Source: Methanogenium sp.
Lineage (GTDB): Archaea; Halobacteriota; Methanomicrobia; Methanomicrobiales; Methanomicrobiaceae
NCBI GenBank assembly: GCA_030595665.1
Contig: JAUVCV010000026.1
Location: forward strand, 1-37,735
DNA length: 37,735 bases
Direction: 5' to 3'
The translations under genes and the position numbers were made by a program. Each line of letters begins with the position of its first letter. Positions within the stretch are counted from its first letter, which is position 1. Shown here piece after piece: positions 15,575 through 23,935 of this stretch. The notes beneath the pieces were generated by a model. It was not told the origin of the DNA. It searched no databases and worked only from the letters and a program-made list of their open reading frames with translations.

Positions 15575-16525
15575 ATGATCGCATTTTTCCAGGAGACCAC
15601 CCTCCTTGCTCTCTCCCTTCTCGTTCGCACCATCCCCATGATGGTGGCAGGAGTCTTTGCAGCGGAGATCATCATGGCATTCAATGCAACCGCCCGTTTA
15701 TCACGGTTTTCCCGACCGCTCACCACCTGGTCGAACCTCCACCACGAATGCGGCATATCTTTTATGATGGCCTTTGTCTCCCCCAAGGCAGCAAACACCA
15801 TGCTCGCCAAATACCACCGGGAAGGAACCATCACCCGCCGTGAGATGGTTGTTGCAGCGCTGATGAACTCCTTTCCAAATGTGATGATGCACTGGCGCAC
15901 CCTTCTTCCGGTATATATTCCTCTTTTGGGCATAACCGGCCTCATCTACTTTGCAATCCTTGTCCTGGTTGGCATCATAAAAACAGGGATCGTCATGGTC
16001 GCCGGGCGCCGGATGCTGCCGGCCTCTGAAGAACCGGATGAAAAGCCAGGAGAAACACTGCCCCGCCCTAAATGGAAAGAGGGCATCCGGATTGCTCTGC
16101 AGGCATCCACAGTACCCCTGCGCCAGATCCTCCTCATCAGTGTGCCCACGATAATTATTGTGGCCATCCTCATAAGCCTCGGTGTCTTTGATGCGGTGGC
16201 CGATGTGATGCAGGGCATCGGGTCGTGGTTCCCCGTCCCCACAGCAGGCTTTGCCATCATCGCCGCCCAGTTTGGTTCATTCATTGCAGGCGCGAGCGTC
16301 GCCTCCACCCTTCTTGCGGCAGGCACTCTCTCAGCACAGGAGGTCCTCATCACTCTCCTCGTGGGAAATATTCTTACCAGCGTCACCCGGGCCATCCGGT
16401 GGTACGGCACATCCTATGCAGCGATATTCGGCCCGCGAAACGGCGCCCTTATCCAGGGCCTCTCCACCGGACTTCGAGTTGTCATCATGATCGGTATCGT
16501 GGCGGTTCTCTCTTTTATGTGGTGA
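15575..16525 (+). CDS. Nucleoside-recognition (gate) domain membrane protein
   Basis: 316-residue integral membrane protein with about eight helices in two similar halves, matching the nucleoside-recognition/gate fold that is also found inside FeoB and spore proteins SpmA/SpmB. Visible landmarks are ECGISFMMAFVSPKAANTM (about 59-77), ALMNSFPNVMMHW (about 90-102), a charged cytoplasmic loop (about 148-172) and GSFIAGASVASTLLAAG (about 231-247). It has no ATPase or G domain. The transported substrate is unknown. The start ATG has a weak AGGT just upstream. A tiny ChaB-like gene overlaps its stop codon. Confidence 0.8.
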   Translation: MIAFFQETTLLALSLLVRTIPMMVAGVFAAEIIMAFNATARLSRFSRPLTTWSNLHHECGISFMMAFVSPKAANTMLAKYHREGTITRREMVVAALMNSFPNVMMHWRTLLPVYIPLLGITGLIYFAILVLVGIIKTGIVMVAGRRMLPASEEPDEKPGETLPRPKWKEGIRIALQASTVPLRQILLISVPTIIIVAILISLGVFDAVADVMQGIGSWFPVPTAGFAIIAAQFGSFIAGASVASTLLAAGTLSAQEVLITLLVGNILTSVTRAIRWYGTSYAAIFGPRNGALIQGLSTGLRVVIMIGIVAVLSFMW

Positions 16526-16689
16526 AAATACAACCTGACAAAAGAGAGTGTGCCCGGCAAAACGCCGCAAGTAACAAAAACCACGAAGAGACTGCCCGCC
16601 GTGTCGCCTGGGCCGCAGTCAAACGGCGGTACAGGAAGAACCCGAATACAGGCATGTGGGAGGAAAATCCAGTGGATCACCCACAATGA
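16522..16689 (+). CDS. Small ChaB-like protein
   Basis: A 55-residue frame beginning with GTG that overlaps the stop of the membrane-protein gene (GTGA), so it is probably translated by coupling. Residues about 22-46 (HEETARRVAWAAVKRRY) match the C-terminal half of ChaB (REETAHKVAWAAVKHEY in E. coli ChaB), including the aromatic end. The N-terminal helices of ChaB are missing, so it is a minimal version or a remnant. ChaB is associated with cation transport by name only; its function is not established. The coupling to a membrane protein is suggestive. Confidence 0.5.
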   Translation: MKIQPDKRECARQNAASNKNHEETARRVAWAAVKRRYRKNPNTGMWEENPVDHPQ

Positions 16690-16909
16690 AAGGTAAACGG
16701 AGTGGCAAAACTGCCTAAACCCACAAATGGATGGGGCGCCGTCATCGCTGCAGAACGTCTGATGTCATGCATGCCCCCGGACAACTGAAAACACAGCACA
16801 CAATTCCCAAAAAAGAGAGAAATGAACCCCCCGTCCTGCCGGACACGTGGTGGAGAGGCCGCAGCCCATCCAGGGATTTTACCGGCGAAAACGACCGGAA
16901 AATCCGGGA

Positions 16910-17314
16910 TTACTCGTTGTCAGGAATGGCCTTATTCATCACCCGGAACGACGCACCAAGAATGCCCGTCTTGCCGATGAGTGCAGCAATGTTGATGATA
17001 TCCCGGATCTGTTCACGGGTGGCACCCTCACTGAGGGCAGCACCGATATGCACCTTCAGGCAGGCATCTGCACCGATGGCTGCAGCAGCAGAAACGGCGG
17101 CAAGCTCTGCTGTTTTGCGGTCCATCGACGTAGGATTAAATGTATATAAATCCCCCATTCCGTTGAATACAAAGGAATCCGGCCTCTCCCTGAGGATGGG
17201 CAGGATAAAGGGGACAACCCCAAGGGTCTTCTTAAAATCATCCATGATACCGTCGCACACGTCTTCTTTGCCCGCAAGGAACTCGTCAATTGTTGTCTGT
17301 GTCTCTGGATTCAT
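16910..17314 (-). CDS. Carboxymuconolactone decarboxylase-like (AhpD-fold) protein
   Basis: 134-residue all-helical protein of the CMD/AhpD family. The core helix pair is at about 65-110, TAELAAVSAAAAIGADACLKVHIGAAL in two blocks, with the family Cys and His as C-x3-H. Only one Cys is present where AhpD has CxxC, so classic disulfide peroxidase-reductase activity is not supported. Archaeal homologues are often annotated as decarboxylases without proof. The ATG at 17314 has AGGAT eight bases upstream. It is divergent from the exporter gene at 17614. Bases 16690-16909 downstream contain no gene. Confidence 0.82.
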   Translation of the reverse strand: MNPETQTTIDEFLAGKEDVCDGIMDDFKKTLGVVPFILPILRERPDSFVFNGMGDLYTFNPTSMDRKTAELAAVSAAAAIGADACLKVHIGAALSEGATREQIRDIINIAALIGKTGILGASFRVMNKAIPDNE

Positions 17315-17613
17315 ATGATATCCTGTACTTTTTTGTTATACTCCACCATAGATTCAACCACTCGGGAACCTCCATCCCACCCTTCCCCTCTCCCTCACCC
17401 TGTGCACCTGCTCTGCCAGTGCATTTTCCACACCAGAAAAAATAATCCAGGTTCCGGAAACAAAAGAGAGAGAGACGAACAAGAAAACTCAGAATAAAGG
17501 GATGCCACATTCCACGAATCAGCCGATCTACCACCTGTATCAGGACCGGTTAAAAAAACGGGCAGTTTCAGAACAAGGAAAAATACCATCCATCTGCAGG
17601 ACAAAAATAATAT

Positions 17614-17943
17614 ATGGCAATAAACGCATGGGTCTCCCTTTTGGTAGCAGGCATCATGGAGACCGGATGGGCAGTCGGCCTCAAATATACCGAAGGGTTC
17701 TCACGCCTCATACCTTCAGTGGTAACCATTGCCCTCATGGCAGGCAGTTTTTATTTTCTCTCAAAATCACTCAATGACCTCCCCATCGGCACCGCCTATG
17801 CCGTCTGGACGGGAATCGGTGCAGTGGGAACGGTCATCTTAGGTATATATCTCTTCGGAGAATCACGTGATCTGCTGCGGATTCTTTGCCTGCTTCTGAT
17901 AATTTCAGGGATTGTCGGACTGAAGGTGGTCAGCGGGGATTAA
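17614..17943 (+). CDS. SMR-family exporter, Gdx/SugE type
   Basis: 109-residue small multidrug resistance protein with four membrane helices. The essential membrane Glu is in helix 1 (IMETGWAVGLKYTEGF, about E14). GTAYAVWTGIGAVGT in helix 3 (about 58-72) is the signature of the Gdx (SugE) subgroup, which exports guanidinium, rather than EmrE-type drug pumps. It works as an antiparallel dimer exchanging substrate for protons. I saw no guanidine riboswitch in the 300 bases upstream (17315-17613), which otherwise hold only promoter-like AT-rich DNA. Confidence 0.9.
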   Translation: MAINAWVSLLVAGIMETGWAVGLKYTEGFSRLIPSVVTIALMAGSFYFLSKSLNDLPIGTAYAVWTGIGAVGTVILGIYLFGESRDLLRILCLLLIISGIVGLKVVSGD

Positions 17944-18143
17944 GAACAGAGAAACGAACCGGGAACAAAGGAAGGAGAAAGGCAGCCTCTGCTGCAAGCA
18001 CCCCTCACCGCTTTTTCTTCTCCTCACACCAATCCCGAAACAGTGATTCATTGAACGTGATTGACTGCATGAAATACAACAACATCCATGGAAGAGTGAG
18101 GACTGAACCGAATTTTTTCAGGAGGTTCGTGCCCCGGATAGGA

Positions 18144-18425
18144 TCACCCCCGCGACTCGATATAATGCAAATATTCGCCGTACAGGGCATCCCCATACGC
18201 CCCAACCTTCTTTGTCGGGACATAGTTCGCCGCTTTCACCGCCATAAGGAGGGCTTCTTTCACCTGCACCGGATCGGAGATGTCCATCTCCGCCACTGTC
18301 TTCAGGATCTGGTCAAGCCCGTTGATGCCAACCGCTTTTCCATCCACCGTGATCTGTCGTACATCGCCTGCCTTCGGGACCATCCCGCCACATACCGTAC
18401 AGTATTCCCCTTCGTCATCTGCCAT
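18144..18425 (-). CDS. Small CxxC protein of unknown function
   Basis: 93-residue soluble protein. It has an acidic start, one CTVCGG motif (about 9-14) that could be half a zinc site or a redox pair, a beta hairpin ending in DGKAVGI, and then three amphipathic helices. Similar proteins occur in many methanogens, some labelled as transcription factor-like, without experimental basis that I know of. The ATG at 18425 is well placed behind GGGGTGA. It follows the cupin gene by 63 bases in the same direction and is probably co-transcribed. Confidence 0.75.
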   Translation of the reverse strand: MADDEGEYCTVCGGMVPKAGDVRQITVDGKAVGINGLDQILKTVAEMDISDPVQVKEALLMAVKAANYVPTKKVGAYGDALYGEYLHYIESRG

Positions 18426-18488
18426 TTATTTCTTCACCCCGTTCTCCACCCGGATATTCATCCAATAATTCATCCAGAACCCTCTAAT

Positions 18489-18824
18489 CTACGCACGAAT
18501 CATCACAAGCATCATCTTAAAACGTGTCACCGCAGAGAGTGCGTGCGGTGCATTCGCCGGGAAGATGATGGTGTCCCCCGCGTTCATCATATGCGTCTCC
18601 CCGGAAAGCCAGACCTCGCACTCCCCGTCAAGGATAGTGACCACCGCATCATAAGGGGCTGTGTGTTCACTCAGCCCCTCATCTTCGTCAAACGAGAAAA
18701 GCGTGATTGATCCCACCGGTTTATTCACGATCATCCGGCTTGCAACCGCACCATCCTGATACTCCACAAGATCGGTAAGCTGCAGGACCTTCCCTTTTAG
18801 TTCATCCCGGATATTTTCAGCCAT
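18489..18824 (-). CDS. Cupin-domain protein
   Basis: 111-residue single-domain cupin. The double-stranded beta-helix core is visible from about 38 to 105, with EHTAPYDAVVTILDGE (cupin motif 1, reduced to one His) and GDTIIFPANAPHAL (motif 2, PxxxPH). A metal site is likely but incomplete, since the second His of motif 1 is replaced. Such proteins are sensors, isomerases or small-molecule binders; the substrate is unknown. The ATG at 18824 has AGGTGA eight bases upstream. First gene of a likely operon with the CxxC protein. Confidence 0.85.
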   Translation of the reverse strand: MAENIRDELKGKVLQLTDLVEYQDGAVASRMIVNKPVGSITLFSFDEDEGLSEHTAPYDAVVTILDGECEVWLSGETHMMNAGDTIIFPANAPHALSAVTRFKMMLVMIRA

Positions 18825-18955
18825 AAAATAATTCACCTGCCGTATGCCATGTGCATACCATAATATCCGGTATCTGGCTCATGTCCGCAATAAATGGTTG
18901 TATGAGAACAGGCCGGGCAACCACCGGATATATCTCATCTACCAAAAAAACTGGT

Positions 18956-19660
18956 TCACTTCCTTCGAGCATGAGGACGCCGGGAGAAGAGATAGAAGAT
19001 GAATCCGGAAAGAACAACCAAACCCAGCACCGGGAGAAAGAGACTGCCTGCCGGGATGTGATACACATACTCACCGGCGATGACCAGTGATGCCATACCG
19101 ACCAGACATTTTGTATACCATTCCGGCCGTTTGTCTTTGTAATCGCCGGTATTGATGCCACCCTTCAGGTGCAGTGATAAAAACGGCAGGAAAGGCTTCA
19201 GGCCGTTTATGGTGCAGCAGTCCTCTGCCAGATGGAAAAGAGCCCCGCAGAGAAGTCCCACATACACGAAGATGAACGCATCCGACCACCAGCCGAGACT
19301 GGTGAGGATAAACCATGCAGGCGCCGCAAGGAGCAACACGGCGATAGTAATCCCAAATATGGTATGAAAGGAGCGCCGGTGGTGCCCGTTAAACCGCAAT
19401 CCCATTAACCGGTAGACGAAACCCATCACCCGCATCATTATGATGCTGATAATGGAATAGCTAAACCATTTCACCTTCCGTGGACGGAGCTCTTTTGCGG
19501 CGGCAACATCGGCATCCGGCAGATAACTGCCCACAAGGACCCCCACCAAAAAATAGATGCAACTCTCCAGATATTCCATCGTGACATCTACCGATAAAAA
19601 TGGTGAAATACAGAGCAATGCCACTGCCATAGAGAGCATGGCGTGGTCTTTGCCGATCAT
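18956..19660 (-). CDS. YdjM/DUF457-type membrane protein, putative hydrolase
   Basis: 234-residue membrane protein of the inner-membrane 'metal-dependent hydrolase' family (YdjM-like, DUF457). It begins MIGKDHAMLSMAVALL with the typical early His. It has GSYLPDADV (about 41-49, the Asp pair), GHHRRSFHT (about 93-101) and a later GALFHLAEDCCT with further His and Asp. About six membrane helices are present. These residues could form a metal site in the membrane; the substrate is unknown, although this family is often discussed as phospholipase-like. GGTGG lies just before the start. Confidence 0.82.
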   Translation of the reverse strand: MIGKDHAMLSMAVALLCISPFLSVDVTMEYLESCIYFLVGVLVGSYLPDADVAAAKELRPRKVKWFSYSIISIIMMRVMGFVYRLMGLRFNGHHRRSFHTIFGITIAVLLLAAPAWFILTSLGWWSDAFIFVYVGLLCGALFHLAEDCCTINGLKPFLPFLSLHLKGGINTGDYKDKRPEWYTKCLVGMASLVIAGEYVYHIPAGSLFLPVLGLVVLSGFIFYLFSRRPHARRK

Positions 19661-19760
19661 CTGCCCACCACCAAAAACCCGGACATCCCCATCTCCCTAC
19701 CGCCTGACGGCAGAGAAAGACCTGTCAGATCAGGCATACATGCTGGAATGCAGAAAAGGT

Positions 19761-19800
19761 ACATTACATCATGGTTAATGTGGAGGAGAAATAAAATATA
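19761..19800 (-). promoter_or_regulatory. Promoter with palindromic operator before the YdjM-type gene
   Basis: On the minus strand TATATTTTAT (19800-19791) is followed by a 21-base imperfect palindrome with arms ACATTA and TAATGT (19781-19761). The palindrome covers the expected transcription start, the usual place for an archaeal repressor. The rest of the gap 19661-19874 shows nothing else. Confidence 0.4.
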
Positions 19801-19874
19801 GGAATTTGTCCTGAAACGGTTTTTTATCAGCCCCCCATCAAAAATATCCCCTCATTTCCTTTCTTCGTGATGTC

Positions 19875-20213
19875 TCAGAGTATCTGAGTCCCTTTTGTGG
19901 GTTTTGGCACCTTCACGACCAGCACACGGAAGAGAGCCTCACTCCGGTTGAACCAGCGGTGGGGAATCTTTGCCGGACTCTCAACAAGCATGTCTTTTCC
20001 AACTTCTTCTTCCTCATCCCCAATCTCAACGACTCCGGTTCCTTCGAGGACATAGAAGAAGACGTCAACCGGGGTGATGTGCTTTTTGAGTTCCTCACCT
20101 GGCTGCAGGGTGATGACAACCGCCACCGCGTGTTCGGTGTCATATGCCATACGGACATCGACATGATGCGGGTTTTTGCCTATTGGCAGGGTGGCAATAT
20201 CTGTGATCTTCAT
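19875..20213 (-). CDS. Cupin-domain protein
   Basis: 112-residue cupin. Motif 1 region is GEELKKHITPVDVFFYVLEG (about 44-63) and motif 2 region SPAKIPHRWFN (about 84-94), with a high-acid loop (EEEEE) between. Histidines at KKHI and PHRW may bind metal. The ATG at 20213 is chosen because upstream residues are not cupin-like. It lies 61 bases after the flavoprotein gene in the same direction and may be co-transcribed. Substrate unknown. Confidence 0.85.
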   Translation of the reverse strand: MKITDIATLPIGKNPHHVDVRMAYDTEHAVAVVITLQPGEELKKHITPVDVFFYVLEGTGVVEIGDEEEEVGKDMLVESPAKIPHRWFNRSEALFRVLVVKVPKPTKGTQIL

Positions 20214-20274
20214 ACGATTCCAGATGTTCCGGGAGGTAATAAAGGTAAACGATCCCTGACGGATATCTTCGGAA

Positions 20275-21198
20275 TTATTCCTTCTCACTGCTTCCGGTCT
20301 GTTCCAGTGCCCGGCGCACGATCTCCTGCACCTCATGGGCAAACCCGGGCACCTGCCGTACATCCCGTATCCGGTCCATCCCGTCCGCCCATGCCGTGCC
20401 AGAGAGCGGGATGCCGGCGGTGGCAAAAAACGCCGTTGCAATCTCACGCAGAGGCCTGAAATTCGCGTCCCCTTCCCGGCCACAGACACCAAAGAAGAGG
20501 CCTGCCTGACGGCCTCCGCCACCCCCCCCCATGAGGTTCCGGTGTGCATGGTATGCCTGAAACCGATCAATGAGAATTTTCAGGGCACCGGGGACACTGC
20601 AAGAGTAGACCGGGGCACAGACCACAAGCACCCGGCAGCGCTGTACCAGTGCAAAAACCTCATCCATATCGTCAGCAAAGGTGCAGAATCCGGAATTATA
20701 ACACTGATAACACCCGATACACGGGTGAATGTCCATATCATCCGGATAGATAATCTGCATCGTTCCCCCCAACCGGGCCATCTCTGCTGCAATCCACCCG
20801 GCAATCTGCCCGGAGTTGCCGTCCGGACGGGGGCTTCCCTGAATGAGGACCACGTCTGCTGCCTCTGCCGGGGACAGGCACCGGGGATGCAGACGGCTGA
20901 AATACTCTACCATGTCAGCCGGGTGATCTGCAAATTCCTCCCCCCACTCATCTGCCTGTTTTATTGCAGCAGATTTCGCATCCAGCCTCATCGCAGGTGT
21001 GTACTCATATGTATTGGTAAGAAACTCCGCCACCGTCCGATCCATCGCATCGGTGACCCGCACCCCATACCGTTCCATACCAGGATAAAGATGAGTACAG
21101 TCCCCACAGACAAGCATAATGGTAAAGTCCCCCAGTGCCGTCTGCACCACTCGCGTTTCCAGTATCTGCTCCGGAATCATGACCCTAATCCTATTCAT
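20275..21198 (-). CDS. Isf-like iron-sulfur flavoprotein with N-terminal extension
   Basis: 307-residue redox protein. Residues about 114-300 are a flavodoxin-like NADPH:FMN reductase domain starting VLIQGSPRPDGNSG, with CIGCYQCYNSGFC at 160-172. This is the CX2CX2CX5C pattern that holds the 4Fe-4S cluster in archaeal Isf proteins, followed by DDMDEVF and PVYSCSVPG. The first 110 residues, with their own CGDC (31-34), are an extra region of unknown role. A run of nine C (20522-20530, plus strand) encodes poly-Gly and is a possible slippage point. GAGGG precedes the ATG at 21198. Likely electron carrier or stress reductase; partners are not evident. Confidence 0.85.
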   Translation of the reverse strand: MNRIRVMIPEQILETRVVQTALGDFTIMLVCGDCTHLYPGMERYGVRVTDAMDRTVAEFLTNTYEYTPAMRLDAKSAAIKQADEWGEEFADHPADMVEYFSRLHPRCLSPAEAADVVLIQGSPRPDGNSGQIAGWIAAEMARLGGTMQIIYPDDMDIHPCIGCYQCYNSGFCTFADDMDEVFALVQRCRVLVVCAPVYSCSVPGALKILIDRFQAYHAHRNLMGGGGGGRQAGLFFGVCGREGDANFRPLREIATAFFATAGIPLSGTAWADGMDRIRDVRQVPGFAHEVQEIVRRALEQTGSSEKE

Positions 21199-21253
21199 GC
21201 TACCCTCATCTAAAAAACAACCGGTCAGGCGTATGGGGGAAGAAGAGGTCGAA

Positions 21254-23491
21254 TCATTTCAATCTGGAAGATCCATAGCGCCAGGCTCCGGCCGGAATAT
21301 GAATGGAGAAACAGGCACCCTCCCCTTTCGTCCCTGTCTCTGCAATTGATATACCGGTGATACCCAGCACCTCCCTGATTATAAAGAGGCCCAAGCCGGT
21401 ATTCGATCCAAAACCCCGGTCAAATATCCGCTCCTTCTTATCATCTTCCACACCAATGCCATTGTCAACGACTGAGAGTAAGCCAGAACCATCCTGCTCT
21501 TCAGTGAACGTTATACAAATCTCCGTGATCGTTTCTCCGTGCCGTACCGCATTGTCAAAGAGATTGTAGAAGACCTTCACAAACATCGTATCAGCATATA
21601 TTTCCAGTGAGCCTGTCCCACAGGAAACATCGATCACATTACGGTCAACGGCATCGGCACCCTCTAAACAAACAAAGTTTACTTCCTGCCATTGAGGTGC
21701 CTTTACCCCAAGGTCCTGATAATCACGGGTAAAGGAAATCTGCCGGTAAATCCGCCGGGTCGCCTCAAGCAGTTTCCCTATGTATTCATAACCAGGGGCA
21801 TCATCCGGCGTTGTCTCCTCAAGCAGGTCAGAGTATGAAAGCAGCACCTGCACCTGGTTCAGGATATCATGCCGGGTCAGAGAGGAGAGGACATTCAGTT
21901 TTTTGTTTGCTTCCCGCAGTGCCATCCTAAAACGGGCCATCTCCGTAATGTCCATGAATGACACCACAATATTCATCGGCTCTCCACGAGTGTCCGAAAT
22001 GACTGTGGCCGAGACTAAGAAGTCAATCGACTGCCCGTCTGCCCTCGTTCCATGCTGTTCCCCGAACCAGTTCCCGGTTTCGGTAAGTTCATGAAAGACA
22101 GCCGCTGCCTGCTCCCCTGTCTCACCAAGATCAAAGATGGAGTGACCCACCAGTGCCCCCTCACTGTCATGCCCGATCATCTTTGTGAGCGCCGCATTCG
22201 CATAGCGCACGGTGCCATCCATCGAAAGCAGAGCAATTCCATTCTGTGTCGCCTCGATAGCCGCATTCTTCAGGTGAAGGTCGCGTTCTACCTCACGGAT
22301 ATTGGTAACATCCTCACCCGAACTCAGGGTGCCGGTGATCATCCCGTCAGCGTTGCGTATCACCGTATTATGCCAGAGAATTCTCCGGTATTCACCACCC
22401 TTCGTGAATACCAGGTTCTCGGCAATCTCATCACCGGGATGGATCTCTTCAGCCATCAGATGTCCAAGACGGCTGCACACCTCATTTCTGATCGGGGATG
22501 GCAGGAATGTGGCATACCAGTTTTTCCCGACAATCTCCTCCGAAGGATACCCGAGAATCTCAGTTCCCTTTCGGTTTATGAGTTTCACATCACCATTCCG
22601 ATCGATGACAATGAACATGACCGGCCCAATGTCCAGATACTGCTGAAGGCGGTCGCGCTCTTTTCTGACCATCGCTTCACTCTGCCGGAGTTCACAAAAG
22701 ACCGTCTCATATGGACGCCGGAATGCAGAGACGACAAGTGCCTGGTAAATCAGCGCAAAGGATGCCAGCTTAAAGAGATGCCCTGCAAAATTCGAGAATC
22801 CATACACACTGACATAGAAGGTGAATGCCATTTCGGCACAGATGGTGCAGACGATGGAGGCAACAACCAGCCAGAAGATGTCCTCCTCGAAGTGGTCACG
22901 GTGCCGCCAGAGAAGGACAATACCCAGCACAAGGATAATACAAATGAGATACTCACTCATGACCTTGAAGAGAGTGAGACCAGACCCCTCAACGTAGCAG
23001 ACCGGAAAGAGACCGGGCACAAATGCGGCTGTCACGAGAAAAACGGTTACCACTGCATAGAGGCCAAACACCCGATACGACTTCAGGACCCGACCGAACA
23101 TCAGGGGTGCGATGATAAGGGTGACCGCCTCCATGTACCGGGCAATAATCCAGAGCCGGGTCGGGAGATTTGCATCATATCCGATGAAAATATTCATCCC
23201 CGTGTAGGCAAGTGTATGGATGAAATCAATGCCACCGATAAAAAAATAGGCAATCCCCAGCAGGAGAAGATAGTTATTCTGCAGGTACCGGCGGGTATTC
23301 CATGCAATAATGAAGATGGCTCCCGCGATGAGAATAGAAAACATCTCGGCAACGATATGAAAAAAAAGGAAACTATAAAGAGAAGTGAGCGCTGCTCCTG
23401 CAAGGATCAGAATCAGGACTATAAACAAAACCCGGTTTTCAGAGATAAACCCTGCCGTGGTGCCGGAACCGTGTGTGTCTGACATATTCAT
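21254..23491 (-). CDS. Membrane histidine kinase: MASE3, two PAS, HATPase
   Basis: 745-residue sensor kinase. After a short cytoplasmic start comes a MASE3-type membrane sensor of about eight helices (about 20-265, including YFFIGGIDFIHTL and ARYMEA). PAS domain 1 spans about 295-410, PAS domain 2 about 425-535, and a dimerisation helix carries the phospho-acceptor in LTRHDILNQV. The ATP-binding domain has FDNAVRHG (N box), DNGIGV (G1) and GFGSNTGLGLFI (G2). The start at 23491 is chosen because the only good TATA (23531-23539) would put transcription start near 23510, excluding longer frames. No cognate regulator is adjacent, and the stimulus is unknown. Confidence 0.9.
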   Translation of the reverse strand: MNMSDTHGSGTTAGFISENRVLFIVLILILAGAALTSLYSFLFFHIVAEMFSILIAGAIFIIAWNTRRYLQNNYLLLLGIAYFFIGGIDFIHTLAYTGMNIFIGYDANLPTRLWIIARYMEAVTLIIAPLMFGRVLKSYRVFGLYAVVTVFLVTAAFVPGLFPVCYVEGSGLTLFKVMSEYLICIILVLGIVLLWRHRDHFEEDIFWLVVASIVCTICAEMAFTFYVSVYGFSNFAGHLFKLASFALIYQALVVSAFRRPYETVFCELRQSEAMVRKERDRLQQYLDIGPVMFIVIDRNGDVKLINRKGTEILGYPSEEIVGKNWYATFLPSPIRNEVCSRLGHLMAEEIHPGDEIAENLVFTKGGEYRRILWHNTVIRNADGMITGTLSSGEDVTNIREVERDLHLKNAAIEATQNGIALLSMDGTVRYANAALTKMIGHDSEGALVGHSIFDLGETGEQAAAVFHELTETGNWFGEQHGTRADGQSIDFLVSATVISDTRGEPMNIVVSFMDITEMARFRMALREANKKLNVLSSLTRHDILNQVQVLLSYSDLLEETTPDDAPGYEYIGKLLEATRRIYRQISFTRDYQDLGVKAPQWQEVNFVCLEGADAVDRNVIDVSCGTGSLEIYADTMFVKVFYNLFDNAVRHGETITEICITFTEEQDGSGLLSVVDNGIGVEDDKKERIFDRGFGSNTGLGLFIIREVLGITGISIAETGTKGEGACFSIHIPAGAWRYGSSRLK

Positions 23492-23530
23492 CTGCTCATT
23501 TTCCCCCAATGACCCCATCCAGTGCCTGCT

Positions 23531-23539
23531 GATAAATAA
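23531..23539 (-). promoter_or_regulatory. TATA box of the MASE3 kinase gene
   Basis: TTATTTATC on the minus strand, about 40 bases before the chosen start codon. It decides between several possible starts of the kinase gene. Confidence 0.45.
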
Positions 23540-23542
23540 CAA

Positions 23543-23935
23543 GTAAATACTTTCTTCGTATTAGATAATTCTACCTGAACCAGAGTCGGGACTAAATCTC
23601 ATAGATATTCCGGGAAAAATGAGTTATTTTGGGAAAAAAACGGAAAATATCCGTTTATGGAGATGTCCGTGAATTTGTATATACAGATTCAGCAACTATA
23701 CTCACCAAATGAGGCAAGACATAAATATTCCCCACAACAGATTACTACCAGACAGCCCAAAAAGCTCCACAATATCTCCCAAATATTCCAAAAGATGGTG
23801 AATATCGTGCAAAGACTCATCCACTACATCCTTACTCTCATATTATTGATATGCAGTATTGCATATATCATCCCGGCATTTGGTGTCTGACTCCTTCCGT
23901 CTACAGGCACCTCCCGCCAACCAAAAAATAAAAAC
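23543..23935. other. AT-rich intergenic region with a 19-bp palindrome
   Basis: 393 bases without a secure gene. A perfect inverted repeat AAACGGA (23638-23644), AAATA, TCCGTTT (23650-23656) stands out. It has the same 5-base spacer as the feo operators but a different core. Directly after it a 77-residue plus-strand frame (23657-23890) ends in a hydrophobic segment, but it lacks a ribosome site and any known relative. Confidence 0.45.

Noticed and set aside
17500-17613. Guanidine riboswitch before the Gdx-type exporter
   Set aside because: The conserved ACGR hairpin loops of guanidine-II or the ykkC architecture are not visible.
20335-21213. 292-residue plus-strand frame opposite the flavoprotein gene
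   Set aside because: Antisense shadow: the minus-strand frame carries exact flavodoxin and cluster motifs, the plus-strand one none.
23657-23890. 77-residue frame ending in a hydrophobic segment
   Set aside because: No ribosome binding site, no known relative, AT-rich background favours such frames. Mentioned only in the regional entry.
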